Source: Zophobihabitans entericus (GTDB lineage Bacteria > Pseudomonadota > Gammaproteobacteria > Enterobacterales > Orbaceae). Taken from it: a stretch of DNA of 64,000 bases. The first letter of the stretch is position 1; each line of letters opens with the position of its first letter. The stretch spans positions 1,339,418 through 1,403,417 of the forward strand of contig NZ_CP050253.1 in the NCBI RefSeq assembly GCF_011745665.1. Reading direction: 5' to 3'. The notes beneath the pieces were generated by a model, which was not told the origin of the DNA, did no database searches, and worked only from the letters and a program-made list of their open reading frames with translations. Below, piece by piece: positions 1 through 9,678 of the stretch. The position numbers and the translations under genes were made by a program.

Positions 1-445
1 TATTAAAGAGTACTACAATACAGTGAATTTTAGTGCGCCCGTCGTGGCTAAAGAGGTCTCTACTAATTTAATCAACTATATTCACTCTGTGTTTGATAAT
101 AAAGATGCGGCTAAATTCACTTTCTTAGTAGGTCATGACTCAAATGTTGCTTCAATGTTTGCTACTTTAGGTGTGAAACCATACAACCTACCTAACCAGT
201 TCGAAACTACACCAATTGGTGGTAAGATTCTGTTTGAACGCTGGAAAGATAATACAACTGGTGAACAACTGTTAAAAATTGAGTACGTTTATCAATCTAC
301 TGATCAGTTGCGTAAACTTGAACAGCTAAATCGTGAAAATCCACCGCAACGTGTGGTGCTTGAACTTGCTTCATGCCCAATTAATGCAATGGGATATTGT
401 TCATTTGATAAATTTGAAAATCTACTTAATGAATTAGCCAAATAA
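1..445 (+). CDS. agp: Glucose-1-phosphatase (histidine acid phosphatase), 3' part
   Basis: This is the C-terminal part of a periplasmic histidine acid phosphatase; the reading frame is open to the window edge (first full codon at base 2), so the gene starts outside. The visible 147 or so residues contain the GHDSN motif, whose HD pair is the proton-donor motif of the family, then a TPIGGKILF stretch, KIEYVYQS and two late cysteines around the CPI motif. These line up with the end of E. coli Agp, which releases phosphate from glucose-1-phosphate. The in-frame GTG at 23 is internal and not the start. AppA-type phytases share the HD motif, but the tail resembles Agp more. A terminator follows. 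Confidence 0.85.
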   Translation, partial: IKEYYNTVNFSAPVVAKEVSTNLINYIHSVFDNKDAAKFTFLVGHDSNVASMFATLGVKPYNLPNQFETTPIGGKILFERWKDNTTGEQLLKIEYVYQSTDQLRKLEQLNRENPPQRVVLELASCPINAMGYCSFDKFENLLNELAK

Positions 446-482
446 TTTATTCGTTAAACCGAATTTAGTGTATTTCTTTAAG

Positions 483-518
483 CTCCTTTTGTTAACTTAA
501 GACAGAAGGAGTTTTTTG
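483..518 (+). terminator. Rho-independent terminator after agp
   Basis: A 6-bp stem (CTCCTT at 483-488, AAGGAG at 506-511) with a 17-nt loop is followed directly by six T residues. It lies 38 bp past the agp stop codon. Confidence 0.75.
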
Positions 519-584
519 TTATATGGCAGATTATGGTGTGGCGATAATTTTTACTGAAATAGATTCACTTCCTTTATTCGAATA

Positions 585-613
585 ATGAAATTGCAATTCA
601 AATCTGCTAGAAT
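585..613 (+). promoter_or_regulatory. Candidate sigma-70 promoter for yebC-ruvC
   Basis: An extended -10 (TGC then TAGAAT at 608-613) sits 17 bp after a weak -35 (ATGAAA at 585-590). It lies about 70 bp upstream of yebC in the only gap before this operon. Read by eye, with no start-site data. Confidence 0.4.
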
Positions 614-682
614 GGCGCGTTTTCAATATATTTAGTATATTTACTTCAAGAAATATAAGTAACAAGTAACTGGAGATTTTTT

Positions 683-1429
683 ATGGCAGGTCATAGTAAG
701 TGGGCCAATACGAAGCACCGTAAAGCGGCGCAAGATGCAAAACGTGGCAAAATTTTTACCAAAATTATTCGTGAATTAGTAACTGCGGCAAAAATTGGCG
801 GTGGCGATCCTGCATCAAATCCAAGGTTGCGTGCTGCTATGGACAAAGCATTATCTAATAACATGACTCGCGATACCATGAACCGTGCAGTTGCACGTGG
901 TGTGGGTGGTGAAGATGATAGCAACATGGAAACTATCATTTATGAAGGCTACGGTCCGGGCGGTACAGCTGTTATGGTTGAATGTTTAAGTGATAACCGT
1001 AATCGTACCGTATCAGAAGTACGTCATGCATTTACTAAAACAGGCGGTAACTTAGGTACTGATGGTTCAGTTTCTTATCTGTTCTCTAAAAAAGGTGTCA
1101 TTTCTTACCCAACTGGTACAAATGAAGATACTGTGATGGAAGCTGCGCTTGAAGCTGGTGCTGATGACGTTGTGACTTATGATGATGGTGCAATTGATGT
1201 ATTTACTTCACCAGAAGCGTTTGGCGAAGTTAAAGATGCACTGGACGGGGCAGGTTTAGTTTCTGAATCGGCTGAAGTTTCACTTATTCCAGCAACTAAA
1301 GTTGATCTGGATATTGAATCAGCACCAAAATTATTACGTCTGATTGATATGCTTGAAGATTGTGATGATGTTCAGGAGGTTTACCACAATGGTGAAGTTT
1401 CTGACGAGGTTGCAGCAACACTGGAATGA
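683..1429 (+). CDS. yebC: YebC/PmpR family protein (TACO1-like)
   Basis: A 248-residue protein beginning [23 protein letters not shown], the characteristic start of the YebC family. Full length for the family (E. coli YebC is about 246 residues). Members have been described both as transcriptional regulators and, more recently, as ribosome-associated factors that ease translation through proline-rich stretches; the sequence does not decide between these. A TGGAGA ribosome site precedes the ATG. The stop codon overlaps the ruvC start (ATGA), as expected for a coupled yebC-ruvC operon. Confidence 0.95.
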   Translation: MAGHSKWANTKHRKAAQDAKRGKIFTKIIRELVTAAKIGGGDPASNPRLRAAMDKALSNNMTRDTMNRAVARGVGGEDDSNMETIIYEGYGPGGTAVMVECLSDNRNRTVSEVRHAFTKTGGNLGTDGSVSYLFSKKGVISYPTGTNEDTVMEAALEAGADDVVTYDDGAIDVFTSPEAFGEVKDALDGAGLVSESAEVSLIPATKVDLDIESAPKLLRLIDMLEDCDDVQEVYHNGEVSDEVAATLE

Positions 1430-1971
1430 CAATCATTTTAGGTATTGACCCAGGTTCCCGTTTGACGGGATACGGGGTCATTCGTCACACCGGACGTAAA
1501 TTAGAGTATTTAGGCAGTGGTTGTATTAAAACCGCTGTTGATGATTTACCTACGCGCCTGAAGCGAATTTATGCTGGGGTGACTGAAATTATTTTACAAT
1601 TTCAACCTGATGAGTTTGCCATTGAACAGGTATTTATGGCGCGTAACGCTGATTCAGCTCTAAAACTTGGACAGGCGAGAGGGGCGGCGATCGTTGCTGC
1701 GGTAAATCAGGATTTACCTATTTTTGAGTATGCTGCGCGTCAGGTGAAACAGAGCGTGGTTGGAACAGGGGCGGCAGATAAGTCTCAGGTTCAGCATATG
1801 GTAAAAACACTGTTAAAGTTACCCGCCAGCCCGCAAGCCGATGCGGCTGATGCGTTGGCAATTGCTATCACCCACACGCATATGAGTCAAAATTTAGTGA
1901 AGATGAGTGAAAATCGTTTGGCGTTAGCCCGTAAACGAATTATTGATGAGTCACAATATAGTAAGAAATAG
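1426..1971 (+). CDS. ruvC: Holliday junction endonuclease RuvC
   Basis: 181-residue RuvC resolvase. It cuts four-way DNA junctions symmetrically after RuvAB branch migration. The N-terminal [14 protein letters not shown] carries the first catalytic aspartate (D8), and the C-terminal half has the [13 protein letters not shown] motif with the last acidic residues. The start overlaps the end of yebC by 4 nt. As in E. coli, ruvC is separated from ruvAB by one unrelated gene, and the LexA-like box lies in front of ruvA, so ruvC probably is not in the SOS unit. Confidence 0.97.
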   Translation: MTIILGIDPGSRLTGYGVIRHTGRKLEYLGSGCIKTAVDDLPTRLKRIYAGVTEIILQFQPDEFAIEQVFMARNADSALKLGQARGAAIVAAVNQDLPIFEYAARQVKQSVVGTGAADKSQVQHMVKTLLKLPASPQADAADALAIAITHTHMSQNLVKMSENRLALARKRIIDESQYSKK

Positions 1972-1980
1972 AGGTAATTT

Positions 1981-2406
1981 ATGACTGGTTATAATGATCT
2001 ACAACAGATATTAGCATATTACGGTATTAGCGCAGGTAGTTTACTTGTTAGTATTATTGTTATTCTCGTGATTGCTGTTCTTTTATGTTCATTATTTGCT
2101 TTTTTATCAGCAAAAATCGTAAAAGCAAGTCACCCGACATTTGGTGCCGCAGTTTTAGCGACTATCGTGTATGTCTTGTTCTCATTTGTTAAGAACTTTA
2201 TTGTTGGTTTTACCTTACCAATGGAGTTTTACTATTCAAATACCTTTGCATTGATTGATTTTGCGATTTCAATTGGTGTATTGAGCTGGTGTTATTCCGG
2301 ATTCTTTAAAACCAGCTATCTTAAAGGTTTAGGTATTTCAGGCTTAGTTATTATTATGCTGGCAGCATTACTGCTAATTTTATCGTTCGTATTTAGCTTC
2401 CAGTAA
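1981..2406 (+). CDS. Small membrane protein of unknown function between ruvC and ruvA
   Basis: 141 residues with four likely membrane spans (about 18-45, 55-75, 85-108 and 113-138) and no motif I recognise. A GAGGT ribosome site precedes the ATG 9 bp after the ruvC stop, so it is probably co-transcribed with yebC-ruvC. E. coli has yebB at this position, but this protein does not look like the YebB (DUF830) family. It is followed by a hairpin and then by the ruvA LexA-like box. Function unknown. Confidence 0.8.
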   Translation: MTGYNDLQQILAYYGISAGSLLVSIIVILVIAVLLCSLFAFLSAKIVKASHPTFGAAVLATIVYVLFSFVKNFIVGFTLPMEFYYSNTFALIDFAISIGVLSWCYSGFFKTSYLKGLGISGLVIIMLAALLLILSFVFSFQ

Positions 2407-2414
2407 TTTTAAAG

Positions 2415-2442
2415 AGCAGGTCGCTGGTAAAGGCGGTCTGCT
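2415..2442 (+). terminator. Hairpin after the yebC-ruvC operon, possible weak terminator
   Basis: About 10 bp of stem (AGCAG against CTGCT, two G-T wobbles, then CGC against GCG) with a short loop around GGTAAA. Only ATCTTTGT follows, so termination would be weak unless helped by another factor. Confidence 0.45.
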
Positions 2443-2459
2443 ATCTTTGTATAAATAAA

Positions 2460-2475
2460 CTGTCTATTTATACAG
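2460..2475 (+). promoter_or_regulatory. LexA (SOS) box upstream of ruvAB
   Basis: CTGTCTATTTATACAG matches the CTG-N10-CAG form of the gammaproteobacterial LexA operator, with CTGT and ACAG half-sites around an AT-rich centre. It lies about 88 bp upstream of the ruvA start. In E. coli ruvAB is a known SOS operon, so the placement fits. Confidence 0.85.
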
Positions 2476-2563
2476 TTAAATCTTTCTTCTTTTTCCATCA
2501 TCATGTAAACTGGTCACTAATTTATATCTTATACGTCTGATTATTAAATTTTAAGGGTAGATT

Positions 2564-3175
2564 ATGATAGGTCGTTTACGTGGCATCATTATTGAAAAGC
2601 AGCCGCCGGAAGTTGTGATTGAAGCAAATGGTGTTGGTTATGAAGTCTTTATGCCAATGACCTGTTTTTATGAACTGCCGGATAATGGTAAAGAAGCGAC
2701 GGTATTCACCCATTTTGTGGTAAGAGAAGATGCACAACTGCTTTATGGCTTCAATCATAAACAAGAACGTGCACTGTTTCGTGAACTGATTAAAGTCAAT
2801 GGTGTTGGTCCAAAGCTGGCTTTAGCAATTTTGTCCGGAATGTCTGCTGCTCAGTTTGTCTCTGCGGTTGAAATGGGTGAAATCAAAACGTTGGTTAAGC
2901 TGCCGGGTGTTGGTACCAAAACTGCTGAGCGCCTGATTGTTGAGATGAAAGATCGTCTGAAACGTCTTGGTGGTGAACTATTATCCCAATCCTCATTATC
3001 CGAAATTAATATTCCGCGCGTGAAAACGTCTAATGATATGGAAAGTGAAGCGATTTCTGCTCTGGTGGCTTTAGGCTATAAACCTCAGGAAGCCAGCAAA
3101 ATGGTGAGTAAAGTTGCTCGTCCGGATGCTGACAGCGAAACCCTGATTAAAGAAGCACTAAAAGCAGCGTTATAA
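2564..3175 (+). CDS. ruvA: Holliday junction DNA helicase subunit RuvA
   Basis: 203-residue RuvA, which forms the tetramer that binds the four-way junction and loads RuvB. The start [31 protein letters not shown] is the OB-fold domain. Two helix-hairpin-helix motifs follow ([13 protein letters not shown] and [13 protein letters not shown]), and the last 50 or so residues form the domain III that contacts RuvB. A GGGTAG site precedes the ATG. ruvB follows after 12 bp. Confidence 0.97.
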   Translation: MIGRLRGIIIEKQPPEVVIEANGVGYEVFMPMTCFYELPDNGKEATVFTHFVVREDAQLLYGFNHKQERALFRELIKVNGVGPKLALAILSGMSAAQFVSAVEMGEIKTLVKLPGVGTKTAERLIVEMKDRLKRLGGELLSQSSLSEINIPRVKTSNDMESEAISALVALGYKPQEASKMVSKVARPDADSETLIKEALKAAL

Positions 3176-3187
3176 TAAGAGGTTATC

Positions 3188-4195
3188 ATGATTGAAGCTG
3201 ATCGTTTAATATCACCGGTGTCACAGCGAGAAGAAGACACTGTTGATCGTGCAATTCGACCAAAATCATTGGATGAATATATTGGTCAGCCTCATGTCTG
3301 TGAACAGATGAAAATCTTTATTCAGGCCGCTAAACAGCGTCAGGATGCACTTGATCACTTGCTGATTTTTGGACCACCGGGGCTGGGTAAAACTACACTG
3401 GCTAATATCGTTGCAAATGAAATGGGTGTTAATTTACGCACTACATCAGGCCCGGTGCTTGAAAAAGCAGGGGATTTGGCAGCGATGCTGACCAATCTTG
3501 AACCCCATGATGTTTTATTTATTGATGAGATTCACCGCCTGTCACCAGTGGTTGAAGAGATTCTCTATCCAGCGATGGAAGACTATCAACTGGATATTAT
3601 GATTGGTGAAGGACCTGCTGCACGTTCAATTAAAATTGATTTACCACCATTTACGCTTATTGGTGCTACAACCAGAGCGGGTTCTTTAACCTCTCCACTG
3701 CGTGACCGATTTGGTATTGTGCAGCGTTTAGAGTTTTATAAAGTAGCTGATCTGGAATATATCGTTAGCCGCAGCGCCAAATTTTTAGGTTTAGAGTTAT
3801 CACCGGAAGGTTCACACCAAATTGCCAGACGTTCACGGGGAACGCCACGTGTTGCTAATCGATTACTTCGCCGGGTTCGTGATTATGCGGATGTTCGCTC
3901 TGACGGTAAAGTAAATGGTGATGTCGCTGTTCAGGCATTAGATATGCTTGATGTTGATGTTGAAGGCTTTGACTTTATGGATCGTAAATTACTGCTAGCC
4001 ATTATTGATAAATTTATGGGCGGACCGGTTGGGCTGGATAACTTAGCCGCAGCAATTGGTGAAGAGCGTGAAACGATTGAAGATGTGCTGGAACCATACT
4101 TAATTCAGCAGGGTTTTATTCAACGTACACCAAGAGGGCGGATTGCGACTCTGCATGCTTATCGTCACTTTGGTATCGTACCTGCAGATAAATAA
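3188..4195 (+). CDS. ruvB: Holliday junction branch migration ATPase RuvB
   Basis: 335-residue AAA+ motor of branch migration. Visible motifs are Walker A (GPPGLGKTT), Walker B (LFIDEIHRL), sensor 1 (IGATTRAG) and the arginine finger region (SPLRDRFGI), followed by the winged-helix domain ending [23 protein letters not shown] lies just ahead of the start. Second gene of the SOS-controlled ruvAB pair. Confidence 0.98.
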   Translation: MIEADRLISPVSQREEDTVDRAIRPKSLDEYIGQPHVCEQMKIFIQAAKQRQDALDHLLIFGPPGLGKTTLANIVANEMGVNLRTTSGPVLEKAGDLAAMLTNLEPHDVLFIDEIHRLSPVVEEILYPAMEDYQLDIMIGEGPAARSIKIDLPPFTLIGATTRAGSLTSPLRDRFGIVQRLEFYKVADLEYIVSRSAKFLGLELSPEGSHQIARRSRGTPRVANRLLRRVRDYADVRSDGKVNGDVAVQALDMLDVDVEGFDFMDRKLLLAIIDKFMGGPVGLDNLAAAIGEERETIEDVLEPYLIQQGFIQRTPRGRIATLHAYRHFGIVPADK

Positions 4196-4237
4196 TGCTA
4201 ATAATTTAATTTCCTCTGATTATTTTATCTTTAACTT

Positions 4238-4263
4238 AATTATGGTGCTCTGGTACCATAATT
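4238..4263. repeat. Perfect 9-bp inverted repeat after ruvB
   Basis: AATTATGGT (4238-4246) and ACCATAATT (4255-4263) flank an 8-nt loop. No T run follows on the plus strand, so it is not a typical terminator. It may protect the ruvAB transcript 3' end or be a protein-binding palindrome. The rest of the 223-bp gap between ruvB and lptM holds nothing else I can name. Confidence 0.5.
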
Positions 4264-4418
4264 CAAGATTGGTAATTAAATTATCCATAAAATGTGTTTA
4301 TTAATCAATTGGTTATGATGTTTATTTTAATGGGCAATTATCAGGGTAAATCTCTTACTGAATATTCATTTCACTTATAGTAATATACCTTTCAATCATT
4401 TCTTATTATTGGTCAATT

Positions 4419-4547
4419 ATGAAACGCTATGCTAAATTTTTAACTCTTTTAACTGTTGTAGTCTGGTTATCCGGTTGTGGACTAAAAGGTGATCTTTATT
4501 TTCCGGCTGATGAACAGCAATCAACCACGACAAATGAGTCTAAGTAA
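4419..4547 (+). CDS. lptM: Small lipoprotein LptM (YifL family)
   Basis: A 42-residue lipoprotein missed by length-filtered gene calls. The sequence begins MKRYAKFLTLL with a hydrophobic stretch and a lipobox ending in C20 (LSGC), followed by GLKGDLYFPA, the conserved LptM/YifL motif. LptM helps the LPS transport protein LptD mature at the outer membrane. The stop codon TAA shares its last A with the ATG of lysA, so the two are translationally coupled. A lptM-lysA-dapF order is common in gammaproteobacteria. Confidence 0.85.
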   Translation: MKRYAKFLTLLTVVVWLSGCGLKGDLYFPADEQQSTTTNESK

Positions 4548-5800
4548 TGAACAATTTTAAATATCTAAATCAGGAATTATTTGCCGAGAATGTGTCTGTG
4601 ACACAACTGGCTAAACAATTTGGTACGCCGCTGTATATCTATTCAAAAAACTACATTGAACAACAATGGTTAGCGTTCGATCAGGCTTTAGCTGGTCGTA
4701 AACACCTTGTTTGTTATGCGATGAAAGCCAATAGTAATTTAGCGGTATTAAATATTTTAGCTAAGCTTGGTGCTGGTTTTGATATTGTGTCTCAGGGTGA
4801 ACTTGAGCGCGTACTAGCTGCTGGTGGTGATGCCGGGAAAGTCGTTTTTTCTGGTGTAGCTAAAACTGAAGCAGAGATTGCCCGCGCGCTTGAAGTTGGT
4901 GTGCGTTGTTTTAATGTTGAGTCAATTCCAGAGCTTTATCGTATTAATGAAGTAGCAAAACGCCTTAATAAAAAAGCACCGGTTTCACTGCGTATCAACC
5001 CGGATGTGGATGCTAAAACCCATCCTTACATTTCAACTGGGATGAAAGAGAATAAATTTGGTATTAGCTATGAGATCGCTTTAGAGGTGTATAAAGAAGC
5101 GAGCAGACTTTCTCATCTAAGCGTTGAGGGTATTGATTGCCATATTGGTTCTCAGTTAACAGAACTGACACCATTCCTTGATGCCGCTGACAGAGTACTT
5201 GCTCTAGTTGATAGTTTAGAGAAAGAAGGGATTCATATTCATCACCTTGATTTTGGTGGTGGCCTTGGGGTGTGTTATAATGATGAAGTACCTCCGACAC
5301 CAGCTGAGTTTGTAAAAGCTATTCTGAAAAAAGTAGAAAACTATCCGCATCTGGAAATTCTGTTTGAACCAGGTCGTGCTATTGTTGCTAACGCAGGTCT
5401 GTTAGTAACTCATATTGAATACTTAAAACATCATGAAGATAACCACTTTGCGATTGTCGATGCCGGTATGAATGATTTAATTCGCCCCGCTCTGTATGAG
5501 TCCTGGATGAAAATTATTCCGGTTTCACAAAAAACAAATCAGGCTCAAAGCTATGTTTATAATGTCGTAGGTCCAGTTTGTGAATCAAGCGACTTTTTGG
5601 GTAAACAACGAGAGCTTGCTGTAGAAGCGGGTGACTATCTGGCAGTATGCAGTGCTGGTGCTTATGGCTTTGGTATGGCTTCTAACTATAACAGCCGACC
5701 AAAACCGGCAGAGATTATGGTTGATGGTAATAAAGCTTATGTAATTCGTCAACGTGAAAAATATACCGATCTCTGGGCTGGTGAGCAACTCATTGGTTGA
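4547..5800 (+). CDS. lysA: Diaminopimelate decarboxylase
   Basis: 417-residue PLP enzyme of fold type III that converts meso-diaminopimelate to lysine, the last step of the pathway. The PLP-binding lysine lies in CYAMKANSNLAVL. Other family motifs are HIGSQL, DFGGGLGV, EPGRAIVANAG and the CESSD cysteine of the second subunit's active site. It starts within the stop codon of lptM. dapF lies 82 bp downstream, so the last two steps around meso-diaminopimelate are encoded together. Confidence 0.97.
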   Translation: MNNFKYLNQELFAENVSVTQLAKQFGTPLYIYSKNYIEQQWLAFDQALAGRKHLVCYAMKANSNLAVLNILAKLGAGFDIVSQGELERVLAAGGDAGKVVFSGVAKTEAEIARALEVGVRCFNVESIPELYRINEVAKRLNKKAPVSLRINPDVDAKTHPYISTGMKENKFGISYEIALEVYKEASRLSHLSVEGIDCHIGSQLTELTPFLDAADRVLALVDSLEKEGIHIHHLDFGGGLGVCYNDEVPPTPAEFVKAILKKVENYPHLEILFEPGRAIVANAGLLVTHIEYLKHHEDNHFAIVDAGMNDLIRPALYESWMKIIPVSQKTNQAQSYVYNVVGPVCESSDFLGKQRELAVEAGDYLAVCSAGAYGFGMASNYNSRPKPAEIMVDGNKAYVIRQREKYTDLWAGEQLIG

Positions 5801-5849
5801 TTCAACCCTCATTAAACCACTATAATGTCATCAAATTAAACTAAATTGT

Positions 5850-5865
5850 GGCGGTGAAAACCGCC
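5850..5865 (+). promoter_or_regulatory. GAAA-tetraloop hairpin in the lysA-dapF gap
   Basis: GGCGGT and ACCGCC make a perfect 6-bp GC-rich stem closed by a GAAA tetraloop, 17 nt before the dapF ATG. No T run follows, so it is not a terminator. It is probably an intercistronic RNA structure affecting mRNA stability or dapF translation (inference). Confidence 0.5.
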
Positions 5866-5882
5866 CAAGTAGTGGTGACAGA

Positions 5883-6707
5883 ATGAATTTCTCCAAGATG
5901 CATGGACTGGGTAATGACTTTATGGTGATTGACGCCATTACCCAAAATGTTCATTTATCTCCTGAACTGATAAAGCGTTTAGCTGATCGTCATACCGGTG
6001 TCGGCTTTGATCAACTTCTGGTTATTGAACCACCATACTCTCCTGATCATGATTTTCATTATCGAATTTTTAATGCCGATGGTGGTGAAGTGGAGCAATG
6101 TGGTAATGGTGCTCGTTGTTTTGCCCGCTTTGTCCGTCTTAAAGGTCTGACTAAAAAACGTGAATTAAAAGTCAGCACTCTCAAAGGTACGATAATCCTG
6201 AAAGTGAATGAGGATGAAACGGTGCAGGTCAATATGGGCGAACCAGTTTTTGACCCGCAAAGTATTCCATTTAAAGCGATTAAAGAAGAGAAAACTTATA
6301 TTATTCGGGCTCAGGAACAGACCGTATTTTGTGGTGTAGTTTCTATGGGTAATCCTCATTGTGTATTACAAGTCAATGATGTGCTAACAGCAAGTGTAGC
6401 AACTCTTGGACCTGTGCTTGAATCTCATGAACGCTTTCCGGAGCGAGCAAATATTGGTTTTATGCAAATTGTTGATCGTAATACGATTCAGCTGCGTGTT
6501 TTTGAACGTGGTGTAGGTGAGACTTTAGCCTGTGGTACAGGTGCTTGTGCTGCTGTTGCAATTGGTATCACACAAGGTCTGCTTGATTCTAAAGTGAAAG
6601 TTAAATTACCGGGTGGTGATTTAGATATCTGTTGGGAAGGTGTTGGTAAGCCTCTGTTTATGACCGGTTCAGCCACACACGTTTATGATGGATTTGTAAC
6701 ATTATGA
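5883..6707 (+). CDS. dapF: Diaminopimelate epimerase
   Basis: 274-residue cofactor-independent racemase that interconverts LL- and meso-diaminopimelate for lysine and peptidoglycan synthesis. The start [17 protein letters not shown] is typical. The two catalytic cysteines lie in EQCGNGARC and [10 protein letters not shown]. The end overlaps the next gene by 4 nt (ATGA). Confidence 0.97.
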   Translation: MNFSKMHGLGNDFMVIDAITQNVHLSPELIKRLADRHTGVGFDQLLVIEPPYSPDHDFHYRIFNADGGEVEQCGNGARCFARFVRLKGLTKKRELKVSTLKGTIILKVNEDETVQVNMGEPVFDPQSIPFKAIKEEKTYIIRAQEQTVFCGVVSMGNPHCVLQVNDVLTASVATLGPVLESHERFPERANIGFMQIVDRNTIQLRVFERGVGETLACGTGACAAVAIGITQGLLDSKVKVKLPGGDLDICWEGVGKPLFMTGSATHVYDGFVTL

Positions 6708-7846
6708 GTACAGAAAATAGCTCAACCAGAGCCAAGGTTAAGACAGATGTCAAAGCATCGACAAAAATAAAACCAGAGACTAAACCTAAGTCTAAAGCAG
6801 AGCCTACGCTGGACGCAAAATTAGAGACCAAACTGAAAGCAAAACCAGTAGCAAAAACGACAAAAAAAGCTGCTGTGCAGGTAGAGTCTCGGGCAAAAAT
6901 AAAAACTAAAGCTAAGGCTGAAGTGACACCAAAACTTAAATCAAAGCCTAAATCAGAATCTAAGTTAACACTTAAGTCAGAGCCTAAGCCAGAAGTTAAA
7001 CCAGAGCTTAAATCAGAAATTAAGTCTAAAACTAAGATAAAAACAAAGTCTGTGACAACAGCAGAAACTAAACTGGCCTCTAAGCAGACTACAACTCTGA
7101 CCGAAAAAACCGTCGCTAAGCCAACTGTGACCAAAAAACGACGCGCCAAAGCGAAACCCAGAGTCAGAAAAGTTAAGCTAAATGATGAACTGGTTAATCA
7201 GTATCTGACACAAAATCCTGACTTCTTTATTCGTAATGCTCGTCAGGTAGAAACAATGCGGATTCCTCATCCGGTACGTGGTGTGGTCTCCTTACCTGAA
7301 TGGCAGCTAGCCAGACAACGTAATAAAATTAAAGAGTTAGAACAGGAAGTGACACTGCTGATGGAGCACGCCAGTGCCAATGAGTATCTGTTTGAACACT
7401 TAATGACATTGCAGAAAGAGTTATTACAGGCAGAAAATTTAGGTGAACTGGTTACTCGTTTAAATCGCTGGGCGAAAAGTTTAGGTTTACTGGGCGGATA
7501 TGTTTATCTGTTTGAGGATAAATGGGCTCTCTCGGCACCATCGAGTTTTCATCATCTGTCACTTTCTTCTGATAAATTTAATTTTATTCGTGTACGTCAT
7601 TTACAATATAGCTATCACTATTTAGGGCAATTAAATCCGACAGAACTGACCCTGCTGGTACCTAATCAGGAATATGTTGGTTCTGTAGCACTTTCGTTAC
7701 TTGGGGAATTTGGTGATTTAGGTGTTTTAGTGTTTGCCAGTCGTGATCACCGTCATTATCAATCGGGGCAGGGAACACTATTGCTGGAAAAAATCAGTGA
7801 GATTTTACCTATCCTGATTAAGCGCTGGGTAACTCGTAAGAAATAA
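6704..7846 (+). CDS. DUF484 (YigA-like) protein with a long lysine-rich N-terminal extension
   Basis: 380 residues. From about residue 160 to the end it matches the DUF484 family ([32 protein letters not shown], then a GAF-like region), in the place E. coli has yigA between dapF and xerC. E. coli YigA is about 235 residues, so the first 150 or so residues here are extra. They consist of loosely repeated K-S-K-P-E-A-T segments with no hydrophobic core, probably a disordered, strongly basic tail. The ATG overlaps the dapF stop. Function of the family is unknown; a nucleic-acid-binding tail is a guess from charge only. Confidence 0.85.
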   Translation: MSTENSSTRAKVKTDVKASTKIKPETKPKSKAEPTLDAKLETKLKAKPVAKTTKKAAVQVESRAKIKTKAKAEVTPKLKSKPKSESKLTLKSEPKPEVKPELKSEIKSKTKIKTKSVTTAETKLASKQTTTLTEKTVAKPTVTKKRRAKAKPRVRKVKLNDELVNQYLTQNPDFFIRNARQVETMRIPHPVRGVVSLPEWQLARQRNKIKELEQEVTLLMEHASANEYLFEHLMTLQKELLQAENLGELVTRLNRWAKSLGLLGGYVYLFEDKWALSAPSSFHHLSLSSDKFNFIRVRHLQYSYHYLGQLNPTELTLLVPNQEYVGSVALSLLGEFGDLGVLVFASRDHRHYQSGQGTLLLEKISEILPILIKRWVTRKK

Positions 7847-7909
7847 TGATGCCAGATTTATTGGAAAAGTAATCGAAAAAGATAAATAAATTGAAACAGG
7901 ACAAGTCCA

Positions 7910-8878
7910 ATGGATAAACCAACTCGAGCTATGCAACAAACAAAGCCAGCGGCAGAACCATTTGACACTAAAAACTACTCATTGCTGTTAACACAGCCGG
8001 TAGAGAAGTTCCTGCAATATTTAAAAGCTGAGCGTCAACTAAGCCAACATACTCAAATCAATTACCAGCGGCAGCTTTATGCCGTTATCCATCTGGCTCA
8101 TGAAATTGAGCTTTCCTGCTGGCAAAATTTAGATGCTTCTGCAGTACGTTTACTGATTGGTCGTAGTAAGCGAACAGGTCTCAGTGCCAGTAGTTTGTCA
8201 CTACGTCTGTCGGCACTAAGAAGTTTTCTGGACTGGATGGTACATCAAAAACAGATGAACGTTAATCCTGCGCGTGGTGTGCAAAGCCCTAAGCCGGGTA
8301 AACATCTGCCAAAAAATATTGATGTTGATGAGATCAATCAACTGATGGATATTAACTTTAACGATCCGTTAGCCGTGCGCGATCGGGCGATGCTGGAACT
8401 GATGTATGGCTCTGGTTTGCGTCTGTCTGAACTGGTTGGACTAAACTGCCGTGAACTCAACTTAAAAGATGGTGAGATGCGCGTGATTGGTAAAGGCAGT
8501 AAAGAGCGTAAATTACCGATGGGCAGTCTGGCGATCAAATGGATTGAGCATTGGCTCTCTATGCGGGACTTTTTTGAACCGGAAGACGATGCATTATTTA
8601 TCTCCAAATATGGTAAACGTATCTCTACCCGCAATGTTGAAAAGCGTTTTGCCCAGTGGGGTGTTAAGCAAGGTTTAAGTACTCACGTGCACCCACATAA
8701 ACTCCGTCACTCATTTGCTACTCATATGCTGGAATCCAGCGGTGATCTGCGTGCTGTGCAGGAACTACTGGGGCATGCTAATTTATCGACGACTCAGGTT
8801 TATACTCATCTTGATTTTCAGCATTTAGCTAATGTTTATGATTCGGCTCATCCAAGAGCAAAAAGAGGAAAATCCTAA
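7910..8878 (+). CDS. xerC: Tyrosine recombinase XerC
   Basis: 322-residue site-specific recombinase that works with XerD at the dif site to resolve chromosome dimers. After the SAM-like N-terminal domain, the catalytic residues appear in order: R in [10 protein letters not shown] in [10 protein letters not shown], HxxR in [15 protein letters not shown] in [11 protein letters not shown] and the nucleophilic Y in VYTHLD. The N-terminus is about 20 residues longer than E. coli XerC, and AGGACA precedes the chosen ATG. The context dapF-DUF484-xerC-yigB supports XerC over XerD. The stop overlaps the yigB start (TAATG). Confidence 0.95.
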   Translation: MDKPTRAMQQTKPAAEPFDTKNYSLLLTQPVEKFLQYLKAERQLSQHTQINYQRQLYAVIHLAHEIELSCWQNLDASAVRLLIGRSKRTGLSASSLSLRLSALRSFLDWMVHQKQMNVNPARGVQSPKPGKHLPKNIDVDEINQLMDINFNDPLAVRDRAMLELMYGSGLRLSELVGLNCRELNLKDGEMRVIGKGSKERKLPMGSLAIKWIEHWLSMRDFFEPEDDALFISKYGKRISTRNVEKRFAQWGVKQGLSTHVHPHKLRHSFATHMLESSGDLRAVQELLGHANLSTTQVYTHLDFQHLANVYDSAHPRAKRGKS

Positions 8879-9591
8879 TGCATTTTTATCGTTCGTTAAA
8901 AACTATAAAGGCACTGACTTTTGATCTCGATGATACACTTTATGATAATGTACCGGTGATGATGAAAGCCGATCAGGAACTGATGTTACATTTACAGCAA
9001 CATGCACCTCTTCAAACGTTACAATTGGCTGAATTTAATGCCATTAAACATGGCTTATTAGAGACCGAACCTGATTTATATCAGGATGTAGTGCAGTGGC
9101 GAATTCAGACCTTACAAACGTTATTTGCTTTACACGGTTTTTTACAACATGAAGTACTCACTTTTGCCGATGAAGCGATGAATAATTTTATGTATTGGCG
9201 ACATCAAATAGCGGTGCCACAAAATACTTTTCAGGTATTAGATAAGCTGGCAGAAAAGTACCCTCTGGCAGTCATTACTAATGGTAATGTGGACGTGACT
9301 AAAGTAGGTTTAGGACACTATTTTAAATTTTCTTTACGTGGTGGTGTGGATGGTCATTCTAAACCAGCAACCGATATCTTCCACGTGGCAGCAAAACGAC
9401 TGGGTGTACTGGCTGAAAATATTATGCATGTTGGCGATCACTTAAATGCTGATGTAGAAGGCGCGATCTCCAGCGGTATGCAATCATGCTGGATCAATAT
9501 TTTTAAACAGAATATTTATCACATGAATGAGGCACGAGTGTTACCGCACGTAGAAATTTCTGAATTGGCAGAGCTCAATAATCTGTTATAA
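8878..9591 (+). CDS. yigB: HAD-family phosphatase YigB
   Basis: 237-residue haloacid dehalogenase-type phosphatase. Motif I is DLDDT (nucleophile D16), motif II is ITNGN, and motif III/IV is GDHLNADVEGA. E. coli YigB at the same chromosomal position dephosphorylates FMN as part of riboflavin metabolism. Coupled to xerC by a 1-nt overlap. Its last codons abut the LexA box of uvrD. Confidence 0.9.
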   Translation: MHFYRSLKTIKALTFDLDDTLYDNVPVMMKADQELMLHLQQHAPLQTLQLAEFNAIKHGLLETEPDLYQDVVQWRIQTLQTLFALHGFLQHEVLTFADEAMNNFMYWRHQIAVPQNTFQVLDKLAEKYPLAVITNGNVDVTKVGLGHYFKFSLRGGVDGHSKPATDIFHVAAKRLGVLAENIMHVGDHLNADVEGAISSGMQSCWINIFKQNIYHMNEARVLPHVEISELAELNNLL

Positions 9592-9592
9592 T

Positions 9593-9608
9593 CTGTATAA
9601 ATACACAG
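9593..9608 (+). promoter_or_regulatory. LexA (SOS) box upstream of uvrD
   Basis: CTGTATAAATACACAG fits CTG-N10-CAG and begins 2 bp after the yigB stop codon, 70 bp before the uvrD start. uvrD is an SOS gene in E. coli with an operator in the same intergenic position. Confidence 0.85.
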
Positions 9609-9678
9609 TATTTATATTGTCATTGATTAAAATTTTCATGATAATATAATTTTTTCAAATAAATCAAAGAGTTATATT

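Noticed and set aside
6658..7149. 163-codon minus-strand frame opposite the lysine-rich DUF484 extension
   Set aside because: It is a shadow of the biased K/A/E/T codon use on the plus strand. It overlaps two well-supported genes and has no ribosome site of note.
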